Source: Acidobacteriota bacterium (GTDB taxonomy: Bacteria; Acidobacteriota; Terriglobia; Bryobacterales; Bryobacteraceae). From it: a stretch of 5,217 bases of DNA. The DNA lies in the NCBI GenBank assembly GCA_947505565.1, contig CANNLB010000281.1, forward strand, positions 1 through 5,217, read 5' to 3'. This document shows, in pieces, positions 1 to 5,217 of the stretch (the stretch's first letter is position 1; each line of letters starts with the position of its first letter). The notes under the pieces were generated by a model, which was not told the origin of the DNA, searched no databases, and saw nothing but the letters and a program-made list of their open reading frames with translations. The translations under genes were made by a program, and so were the position numbers.

Positions 1-795
1 GAGGGGTTGGCCGTCCTGATCGGTCATGGATTGCAGCCGACGGAGGTTGTCGGCGAGCGGTTCGTGGTTGGGGTCGGCGGGGTCGGGTTCGATGACGGTG
101 ACGATGGTGCGGGCGTCCGTGAAGCGGGCGAGGTCGTCGACGTGGCCGTGGGTATCGTCGCCGGTGATGCCCTTATCGAGCCACAGGATCTTCGTCAGGC
201 CGAGATGCTGGCAGAGGACCTTTTCGATCTCGGATTGGGAGAGATGCGGGTTGCGGGCTTGGATGGGGCTGAGGAGGCATTCTTCGGTGGTGAGAAGGGT
301 TCCAAGGCCGTTGACGTCGATGGAGCCGCCTTCCAGGACGAAGCTTTTGCGCTTGGCGGTGGGAGCGATGACCGGCAACTTGAGCTTCGCGGCGATGTAG
401 CCGGGGAGGGCGTCGTCGTTTTGCCAGTTATCGTATTTGGCCCAGCCGTTGAAGTGCCAGTCGGTGATTTTGAGTTTTCCGGTGTTGGATTTTACGAAGA
501 TGGGGGCGGTGTCGCGGAGCCAGCTACGGTCGGTGCGGGCGAGATGGATATCCAGGGCGGCGAGGGTGGCGTGTTCCTGCTGGGCGGCTTTGATAGCGGC
601 CTTGGCGGCGCGTTCATCGGCACAGATGAGGTGGACGATTTCGTGGCGCGTGAGCTTGGCAATCAGCTTGCCGTAGAAGTGGGGGATGGGTCCGAACTTG
701 CCGGGCCAATCCGATTTCTCATGGGGCCAGGCGAGCCAGGTGCCTTCGTGGGGCTCCCATTCGGCGGGCATTCTCCAGGTTGTGTTGGCGGCCAT
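1..795 (-). CDS. aguA: Agmatine deiminase (agmatine iminohydrolase), C-terminus cut by window edge
   Basis: This cytoplasmic enzyme hydrolyses agmatine to N-carbamoylputrescine and ammonia, the first step of the agmatine route to putrescine. The frame is open from the ATG at 795 to base 1, giving 265 residues of a family usually about 340-370 long. Visible family motifs, in order, are MPAEWEPHEGTWLAWPH (9-25), SWLRDTAPIF (91-100, with the active-site Asp95), HFNGWAKYDNWQNDD (114-128), VLEGGSIDVNGLGTLLTTEE (153-172) and GDDTHGHVDDLARF (212-225, with the catalytic His218). The catalytic Cys of this guanidino-modifying superfamily sits near the C-terminus and lies outside the window, so activity cannot be confirmed here. 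The start codon overlaps the aguB stop in TAATG. The only upstream purine run, AAAAGG, lies about 11 nt away, so translation probably depends on coupling to aguB. Alanine is coded by GCC in 25 of 28 cases, unlike the GCG-rich plus-strand genes. The family assignment is near certain. Confidence 0.95.
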   Translation of the reverse strand, partial: MAANTTWRMPAEWEPHEGTWLAWPHEKSDWPGKFGPIPHFYGKLIAKLTRHEIVHLICADERAAKAAIKAAQQEHATLAALDIHLARTDRSWLRDTAPIFVKSNTGKLKITDWHFNGWAKYDNWQNDDALPGYIAAKLKLPVIAPTAKRKSFVLEGGSIDVNGLGTLLTTEECLLSPIQARNPHLSQSEIEKVLCQHLGLTKILWLDKGITGDDTHGHVDDLARFTDARTIVTVIEPDPADPNHEPLADNLRRLQSMTDQDGQPL

Positions 796-1688
796 TAGTC
801 GAGGAACCTTTTCGTGATGTCGCCGTAGGCGTCGATGCGGCGGTCGCGGAGGAAGGGCCAGTTGCGGCGGACTTCGTCCTGGACTTTAGGATCGCATTCG
901 TAGACGAGGATCTCTTCCTGGTCGCTGGAGGCCTCGGTCAGGACCCGGCCAAAAGGGTCGGCTAAGAATGAGTGGCCCCAGAATTCGAGGCCGGCGTCGG
1001 TGGGTCCTTTCTCGAAACCGATGCGGTTGACGGCGGCGACGTAGATGCCGTTGGCAATGGCATGGCTGCGTTGAATGGTCTGCCAGGCGTCGAGTTGAGC
1101 GGGGCCGTACTCTTCTTTTTCGGCGGGGTGCCAGCCGATGGCGGTGGGGTAGAAGAGAATGCTCGCGCCTTGGAGGGCGGTGAGGCGGGCGGCCTCCGGA
1201 TACCACTGATCCCAGCAGACGAGAACGCCGATGCGCGCGAACTTCGTATCGAAATTTTTGAAGCCAAGATCGCCGGGGGTGAAGTAAAACTTTTCGTAGA
1301 AGAGGGGGTCGTCCGGGATGTGCATCTTCCGGAACATGCCGAGCAATTCGCCACCGGCGTCGTGGACGGTCGCGGTGTTGTGATATAGACCCTGCGCTCG
1401 TTTTTCGAAAAGCGAGCTGATGATGGCGACGTCGAGTTCCTTCGCCAACTGGCCCATCACTTTCGTGGCGGGGCCGGGGATGGTTTCGGCGAGATCGAAC
1501 AGGTCCGCCTTCTCTTCGCGGCAGAAGTACTGGGAGCGAAAAAGTTCCTGGAGGCAGATGACCTGACCGCCGCGGGCGGCGGCTTCGCGAACCTTGACAG
1601 CGGCTTTTTCGAGGTTTTCGTCAGGAGAACTAGAGCAGGACATCTGCACGAGACCAACGCGGAAGCGTTGGTCAGAGGAGATAGGCAT
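795..1688 (-). CDS. aguB: N-carbamoylputrescine amidase (nitrilase superfamily)
   Basis: This cytoplasmic hydrolase cleaves N-carbamoylputrescine to putrescine, CO2 and ammonia, directly after AguA. The 297-residue protein is complete and of normal length. The nitrilase catalytic triad is visible: Glu48 in CLQELF, Lys121 in FRKMHIPDD and Cys158 in VLVCWDQWYPEAAR. The YFCREE segment (54-59), GWHPAEKEEYG (185-195), the stretch from AWQTIQRSHAIANG to NRIGFE (201-225) and EFWGHSFLADPFG (235-247) are typical of the carbamoylputrescine branch rather than of generic nitrilases. The substrate call is strengthened by aguA lying immediately downstream with a one-base overlap. The start is fixed at the ATG at 1688: an in-frame TGA lies two codons upstream, and the next Met (16) would remove the first beta strand, FRVGLVQM. 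A GAGGG Shine-Dalgarno abuts the ATG directly, which is unusually close. The gene lies 9 bp after the fabG stop, so cotranscription is likely. Confidence 0.96.
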   Translation of the reverse strand: MPISSDQRFRVGLVQMSCSSSPDENLEKAAVKVREAAARGGQVICLQELFRSQYFCREEKADLFDLAETIPGPATKVMGQLAKELDVAIISSLFEKRAQGLYHNTATVHDAGGELLGMFRKMHIPDDPLFYEKFYFTPGDLGFKNFDTKFARIGVLVCWDQWYPEAARLTALQGASILFYPTAIGWHPAEKEEYGPAQLDAWQTIQRSHAIANGIYVAAVNRIGFEKGPTDAGLEFWGHSFLADPFGRVLTEASSDQEEILVYECDPKVQDEVRRNWPFLRDRRIDAYGDITKRFLD

Positions 1689-1697
1689 CCCTCAATT

Positions 1698-2432
1698 CTA
1701 CATATACATCCCACCGTTGACGTCGAGAACGTGGCCGGTAATATAGCTCGCGTTGTCGCCGGCCAGGAACTCGACGGCGGCGGCGATGTCTTCGGACTGG
1801 CCGAAGCGAGCGAGCGGAATGATGGCCTTCATGGCGGCTTTTTGGTCGTCGGTGAGGACGGCGGTCATGTCCGTCTCAATGAAGCCGGGGGCGACGGCGT
1901 TCACGGTGATGTTGCGGCTGGCCAGTTCGCGGGCCAGCGATTTCGTCAGGCCGATCAGGCCCGCCTTGGAGGCCACATAGTTGGCCTGCCCCGCGTTGCC
2001 CATTTCGCCGACGACGGAGACGATGTTGATCATCCGTCCCCAGCGCTCCTTCATCATGCCCTGCATGACGGCCTGCATCGCGAAGAAAGAGCCGCTTAGG
2101 TTTGTCTGCAGGACGCTGTTCCAGTCGTCCTCCTTCATACGCAAAGCCAGGCCATCTTTCGTGATCCCGGCGTTGTTGACGAGGATGCTGATGGGTCCAA
2201 AATCTTTTGCCGCTTGAGAGAAGGCGGCTTGAATCGAAGTCTTAGACGACATGTCGACGGCAATCGCCAGCGCCTCTTTTCCGGTGGCGCGAATTTCAGC
2301 GGCGACGGCTTCGCATTTTTCAATATTTCTCGCTGCGACGATCACGCGCGCCCCGGCGGCGGCCAAGCGGAGGGCACAAACCCGGCCGATGCCGCGGTTG
2401 CCTCCAGTGATCAGAGCGTTCCGATTTACCAT
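1698..2432 (-). CDS. fabG: 3-oxoacyl-[acyl-carrier-protein] reductase FabG
   Basis: This cytoplasmic NADPH-dependent short-chain dehydrogenase reduces 3-oxoacyl-ACP to 3-hydroxyacyl-ACP in type II fatty-acid elongation. Starting at the ATG at 2432, the product is 244 residues, the length of E. coli FabG. The cofactor loop TGGNRGIG is at 9-16 and NNAG at 86-89. The catalytic set is Asn111, Ser139, Tyr152 and Lys156, within SVVGEMGNAGQANYVASKAG (139-158). PGFIETDM follows at about 183-190, and the end ASYITGHVLDVNGGMYM is characteristic of true FabG rather than a generic SDR. An in-frame ATG at 2450 would add MPYDKS and overlap the ubiD start by 7 bp. The 2432 start is preferred because of length, residue numbering against E. 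coli and the lack of a ribosome site before either ATG. It appears to be the first gene of the fabG-aguB-aguA operon and ends 9 bp before aguB. Its pairing with polyamine genes is odd, because no acpP, fabD or fabF lies nearby. Confidence 0.94.
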   Translation of the reverse strand: MVNRNALITGGNRGIGRVCALRLAAAGARVIVAARNIEKCEAVAAEIRATGKEALAIAVDMSSKTSIQAAFSQAAKDFGPISILVNNAGITKDGLALRMKEDDWNSVLQTNLSGSFFAMQAVMQGMMKERWGRMINIVSVVGEMGNAGQANYVASKAGLIGLTKSLARELASRNITVNAVAPGFIETDMTAVLTDDQKAAMKAIIPLARFGQSEDIAAAVEFLAGDNASYITGHVLDVNGGMYM

Positions 2433-2443
2433 GGACTTATCAT
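2433..2443. promoter_or_regulatory. 11-bp divergent start-to-start spacer between fabG and ubiD
   Basis: Only GGACTTATCAT separates the fabG ATG (2432, minus) from the ubiD ATG (2444, plus). The stretch 2424-2455 is visibly AT-richer than its surroundings, as expected of a promoter region. Neither gene has a strong Shine-Dalgarno: ubiD has only GGA (2433-2435), 8 nt before its ATG, and fabG has none. Control elements for each gene must therefore lie inside the start of the other. An 11-bp hyphenated palindrome, ATATG-G-CATAT (2442-2452), covers the ubiD start codon and could be an operator, but it is short enough to be chance. That this is the control region for both units is an inference from layout. 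Confidence 0.5.
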
Positions 2444-2444
2444 A
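2439..2444 (-). promoter_or_regulatory. Candidate -10 element (TATGAT) for a leaderless fabG mRNA
   Basis: Read on the minus strand, TATGAT matches the TATAAT consensus at five of six positions. It ends 6 nt before the preferred fabG ATG at 2432, so transcription from it would begin at or next to the A of the start codon. This is the geometry of leaderless promoters and would explain the missing Shine-Dalgarno. No good -35 box is seen at 16-19 bp; the 17-bp position reads TTCGCG. The call is tentative. Confidence 0.35.
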
Positions 2445-3892
2445 TGGCATATAGCGATTTGCGCGAATTCATTGCGGCCCTCGAAAAGGCTGGCGAACTC
2501 AAGCGCATTCCTTTCGAAGTAGACCCGAAGCTGGAGATGACCGAGTTCGCCGACCGATCGGTGAAGACGGGAGGCCCGGCGCTGCTGTTTGAAAAGCCGA
2601 AGGGCTCCAGCGTGCCGGTGCTGATCAACAGCTTGGCGAGCGAGAGGCGGATGCAGATTGCGCTGCAGGTGGACAAGTTCCAAGACATCGCTGATCGGAT
2701 TTCGGACTACTTGCAGATGCAGATGCCGCAAGGGCTTTTAGGCAAGCTTTCCATGCTGCCGAAGCTGGCGGAGATGGGTTCGTTTTTTCCGAAGAAGGTG
2801 AGTTCGGGGCCGTGCCAGGAAGTGGTGCTAAGGGGCGACCAGATCGACCTGCGGAAGCTGCCGGTGTTGACGTGTTGGCCGCAGGACGGCGGACCGTACA
2901 TCACGCTGCCGATGGTGTTTACGAAGAACCCGGAGACGGGCAAGCGGAACTGTGGGATGTATCGGATGCAGGTGTACGATGAGCGGACGACCGGCATGCA
3001 TTGGCAGACGCATAAGCAGGGCGCGGAGCATTATCGGCGGCGGTTCAAAGCGGGCGAGACGCGGATGGAAGTGGCGGTGGCGATCGGTGCGGATCCGACC
3101 GTGATGTACGCGGCGATTCTGCCGCTGCCGCCGGACTTGGACGAGATGATGATCGCGGGCTTTCTGCGCAAGAAGCCTGTTGAGATGGTGCAGTGTTTGA
3201 CGGTGGATTTGGACGTGCCGGCCAACGCCGAGTTCATTCTCGAGGGCTACGTGGAGTTGGGCGAGAAGCGGACGGAAGGGCCGTTTGGCGACCATACAGG
3301 CTATTATTCGCTGGAAGACGAGTACCCTGTGTTTCACTTGACGTGCCTGACGCATCGCAAGAATCCGATTTATGCGACGACGATCGTCGGCCCGCCGCCC
3401 ATGGAAGACTACTACATGGGCAAGGCGATTGAACGGACGTTTCTGCCGCTGATGAAGATGCAGATTCCCGAAATTCTGGACATGTGCATGCCGGCGGAAG
3501 GCATTTTTCACAATTTGATGCTTGTGAAGATTCGGAAGAGTTATCCGATGCAGGCGCGGAAGGTGATGCACGCGGTGTGGGGTTTGGGCCAGGCGATGTT
3601 CACGAAATGCATTATTGTTGTGGACGAAGAATGCGACGTGCAGAACTATAGTGAAGTGGCTTGGAAAACGCTGAACAACATCGATCCGCAGCGGGATATT
3701 GAGTTTGTGCTGGGGCCGATTGACTCGCTGGACCATTCGAGCCGGATGGTGAACTGGGGTTCGAAGATGGGGATTGACGCGACGCGGAAATGGCCGGAGG
3801 AGGGCTTTACGCGGCGGTGGCCGGACGTTTTGACACTACCGGCCGAGGTGAAGGCGCGCGTGGCGGAGATGTGGAAGAAGGCGGGATTGTAG
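2444..3892 (+). CDS. ubiD: UbiD-family prenyl-FMN-dependent decarboxylase
   Basis: This enzyme class removes CO2 from aromatic or unsaturated acids using prenylated FMN made by UbiX. The 482-residue product is full length for the family. The start MAYSDLREFIAALEKAGEL is the usual UbiD N-terminus, so the ATG at 2444 is secure. By comparison with known family members, metal and cofactor ligands are Asn169 (NCGMYR), His190 and Glu234, and the catalytic residues are Arg174, Glu278 and Asp283 in EGPFGDHTGYY. Aspartate stands where fungal Fdc1 has the second glutamate; E. coli UbiD also has EGPFGD. The C-terminal half carries GPPPMEDYYMGKAIE (316-330) and GSKMGIDATRKWPEE (439-453). The substrate is not readable from sequence. 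In Acidobacteriota, which use menaquinone, a role in menaquinone synthesis (for example the late futalosine-pathway decarboxylation) is more plausible than ubiquinone synthesis. No ubiX or mqn gene is in the window. It diverges from fabG across 11 bp and ends 42 bp before the receptor gene. Confidence 0.95.
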   Translation: MAYSDLREFIAALEKAGELKRIPFEVDPKLEMTEFADRSVKTGGPALLFEKPKGSSVPVLINSLASERRMQIALQVDKFQDIADRISDYLQMQMPQGLLGKLSMLPKLAEMGSFFPKKVSSGPCQEVVLRGDQIDLRKLPVLTCWPQDGGPYITLPMVFTKNPETGKRNCGMYRMQVYDERTTGMHWQTHKQGAEHYRRRFKAGETRMEVAVAIGADPTVMYAAILPLPPDLDEMMIAGFLRKKPVEMVQCLTVDLDVPANAEFILEGYVELGEKRTEGPFGDHTGYYSLEDEYPVFHLTCLTHRKNPIYATTIVGPPPMEDYYMGKAIERTFLPLMKMQIPEILDMCMPAEGIFHNLMLVKIRKSYPMQARKVMHAVWGLGQAMFTKCIIVVDEECDVQNYSEVAWKTLNNIDPQRDIEFVLGPIDSLDHSSRMVNWGSKMGIDATRKWPEEGFTRRWPDVLTLPAEVKARVAEMWKKAGL

Positions 3893-3925
3893 CTTCTTCG
3901 TAACTTTGGTTTGGTAGGCTCGGGC

Positions 3926-3930
3926 AGAGG
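3926..3930 (+). promoter_or_regulatory. Ribosome binding site for the receptor gene
   Basis: AGAGG followed by TTCT gives a 4-nt spacer to the ATG at 3935, slightly short but acceptable. It supports this ATG, which is followed at once by a signal peptide. The 42-bp gap (3893-3934) after the ubiD stop shows no convincing -35/-10 pair and no hairpin with a T-tract, so readthrough from ubiD is possible. Confidence 0.6.
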
Positions 3931-3934
3931 TTCT

Positions 3935-5217
3935 ATGCGGGCTTACTTGATGATTTTGCTGACGGCGGCTGCCGGTTGGGCGCAGACCGCCACGGGGACA
4001 ATTACCGGTACGGTGACCGATAGTAGTGGGGCCGTCGTGGCAGGGGCGAAGGTGGCGGTGACCAACGTGGGCACCAGCTTGAAAGTGGAAATGGTGACGA
4101 ACGAGGCGGGAAACTATACGGCACCGCTGCTGCCGCTGGGCGCTTACGAAGTTTGGGTGAGCGCCGCGGGATTCAAGGGTTTCAATCAGACGGGGATCCG
4201 GCTGAGTGTGCAACAACAGGCTCGCGTGGACGTGGTGTTGCAGGTGGGCGCGCTTAATGAGTCGATTTCGGTGCAGGGCGACGCGGCCGTCGTGGAGGCG
4301 ACGAGTTCGTCGATCGGCAAGGTGGTGGACAATAAACGAATTTTGGAGTTGCCGCTGAACACGCGTAACGTTTATGGGCTCGTTAACCTGACGCCGGGCG
4401 TTACGGGTGGGATTGGCAATGCTCATAACTCGGTGGGCTACAGCGTGAACGGAGCGCGAGGCGGGACCTTTGACGTGCTCGTCGATGGTTCGAGCGCGGC
4501 GTTTCCGACCGTGAACGGGTTTGCCGGGTTGTCGGTGTTTCCGTCCGTCGACGCGGTGGCGGAGTTCAAGATGCAGGCGCAGAACTTCAGCGCGGAGTTC
4601 GGACGGAGCATCACGAGCGTGCTGAATTTGGTTTATAAATCAGGCACGAACCAGTTCCACGGCAGCGCGTATGAGTTTCTGCGGAACTCCGTGCTGGATT
4701 CGAACAACTTCTTTGCGAACTCGCGGGGGGCGGCGCTGGGTAGCTTTAAGCGAAACCAGTTTGGCGGGATGGCCAGTGGGCCGGTGACCAAGAACAAGAC
4801 ATTTTTCATGGGTTCGTTTGAAGGGCTGCGCGAACGGAGTTTTGCCGAGCGATTGACGACAGTGCCTACCGACCGGGAGCGGACAGGCGACTTTACCAAT
4901 ACGCGGGCTAGCGCGACGCAGGTGATCAACATTTTCGATCCTTCGACGACGCGGCCGAACCCGACCGGGGCGGGGTCGATTCGCGATCTGTTTCCGGGCA
5001 ACGCGATTCCGGTCAACCGATTTGACCCGGTGGCGCGGAATGCGATGGCGTACTACCCGCGGGCGAATCAAGTCGGAGATCCGGGAACGTTTCGGAACAA
5101 TTTTTACAACAATGGGGCGGCCAAGATCGATACGAACAACTTCGATTTTCGGGTGGACCACAACCTGTCGGATCGGCAGCGGCTGTTCGGACGGTTCTCG
5201 ACGCGGCGGTCGTTCAA
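3935..5217 (+). CDS. TonB-dependent-receptor-like outer-membrane protein with N-terminal carboxypeptidase-regulatory-like domain, C-terminus cut by window edge
   Basis: The first 427 residues of a predicted outer-membrane beta-barrel protein are present; relatives are commonly about 1000-1200 long. Residues 1-16 (MRAYLMILLTAAAGWA) form a short signal peptide, probably cleaved before Gln17. Residues about 20-104 are a carboxypeptidase-regulatory-like beta-sandwich, with GTVTDSSGAVVAGAKVAVTN, NEAGNYTAPLLPLGAYEVWV and AAGFK. The plug follows from about 108 to 230: ISVQGDAAVVEATSSSIG, ELPLNTRNVYGLVNLTPGV, SVNGARGGTFDVLVDGSS and AEFKMQAQNFSAEFGRSITS. The barrel begins at LVYKSGTNQFHGSAYEFLRN and continues with RNQFGGMASGPVTKNKTFFM. 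No cysteine occurs in the visible part, and no clear TonB box is seen near the mature N-terminus. The substrate is unknown; such proteins may import glycans, metal chelates or other large ligands, or act as Oar-like adhesion or transport proteins. No SusD-like partner, sigma factor or transport gene is visible alongside. The frame is intact throughout. Confidence 0.93.
   Translation, partial: MRAYLMILLTAAAGWAQTATGTITGTVTDSSGAVVAGAKVAVTNVGTSLKVEMVTNEAGNYTAPLLPLGAYEVWVSAAGFKGFNQTGIRLSVQQQARVDVVLQVGALNESISVQGDAAVVEATSSSIGKVVDNKRILELPLNTRNVYGLVNLTPGVTGGIGNAHNSVGYSVNGARGGTFDVLVDGSSAAFPTVNGFAGLSVFPSVDAVAEFKMQAQNFSAEFGRSITSVLNLVYKSGTNQFHGSAYEFLRNSVLDSNNFFANSRGAALGSFKRNQFGGMASGPVTKNKTFFMGSFEGLRERSFAERLTTVPTDRERTGDFTNTRASATQVINIFDPSTTRPNPTGAGSIRDLFPGNAIPVNRFDPVARNAMAYYPRANQVGDPGTFRNNFYNNGAAKIDTNNFDFRVDHNLSDRQRLFGRFSTRRSF

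Noticed and set aside
7..798. Long plus-strand open frame of 263 codons, antisense to aguA
   Set aside because: The minus strand here encodes an unmistakable agmatine deiminase with catalytic motifs. The antisense product is a low-complexity Gly/Val/Asp-rich string produced by the GCC/CTC-rich codons of aguA, with no recognisable domain.
972..2099. Plus-strand frames (972-1388 and 1668-2099) opposite aguB and fabG
   Set aside because: These are complements of conserved catalytic regions of AguB and FabG; no independent start signal or domain is seen.
2433..2450. Longer fabG form starting at the ATG at 2450
   Set aside because: It would add six residues (MPYDKS) absent from normal FabG and overlap the ubiD start. 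The 2432 start gives the E. coli length of 244 residues and near-identical catalytic numbering. It is not excluded absolutely.
2828..3736. Minus-strand open frame of 302 codons, antisense to ubiD
   Set aside because: The product is a His/Arg-rich string with no family resemblance, and the region is fully explained by UbiD motifs on the plus strand.
3893..3934. Possible terminator or promoter between ubiD and the receptor gene
   Set aside because: No GC-rich hairpin with a T-tract and no acceptable -35/-10 pair could be found; only the AGAGG ribosome site is supported.
3836..5161. Minus-strand frames (3836-4426 and 4640-5161) opposite the receptor gene
   Set aside because: Both are Arg/His-rich shadows of the G-rich receptor coding sequence, which is intact and recognisable along its whole visible length.
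1..5217. Mobile elements, CRISPR arrays, tRNA or rRNA genes, toxin-antitoxin or defence genes, tandem repeats
   Set aside because: Looked for and not seen. Nearly all bases are covered by five recognisable genes with intact frames.

Overview
The window looks like ordinary chromosomal DNA from a GC-rich bacterium, most likely an Acidobacteriota member of the Solibacter/Bryobacter type. The main pointer is the last gene. It encodes a large outer-membrane receptor that begins with a signal peptide and a carboxypeptidase-regulatory-like domain, followed by a plug with the VNGARG and YKSGTNQFHGSAYEF motifs; such receptors are hugely expanded in that group. The taxonomic call is an inference from gene content and style; no rRNA or other marker gene is present.

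Layout: the left half (1-2432) is a tight minus-strand operon read right to left. It runs fabG (3-oxoacyl-ACP reductase), then aguB (N-carbamoylputrescine amidase), then aguA (agmatine deiminase, cut by the left window edge). The fabG-aguB gap is 9 bp, and aguB and aguA overlap by one base (TAATG). AguA and AguB are consecutive enzymes that turn agmatine into putrescine. FabG belongs to fatty-acid elongation, so the operon mixes polyamine and lipid metabolism. The right half (2444-5217) reads on the plus strand: a full-length UbiD-family prenyl-FMN decarboxylase, a 42-bp gap, and the first 427 residues of the receptor, cut by the right edge.

The most unusual feature is the junction at 2432-2444. 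The fabG and ubiD start codons face away from each other with only 11 bp between them and almost no Shine-Dalgarno sequence on either side. The promoters must therefore overlap the neighbouring coding sequences or give leaderless mRNAs. A TATGAT hexamer lies 6 nt upstream of the preferred fabG ATG, which is the leaderless arrangement.

The plus strand is G-rich throughout whichever way the genes point: minus-strand genes prefer C-ending codons and plus-strand genes prefer G-ending codons. This suggests strong replication-strand skew and explains several long but spurious antisense ORFs. I found no mobile element, CRISPR array, RNA gene, phage gene or defence gene, and no clear sign of an undescribed system. 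There is no gene-free stretch longer than 42 bp.
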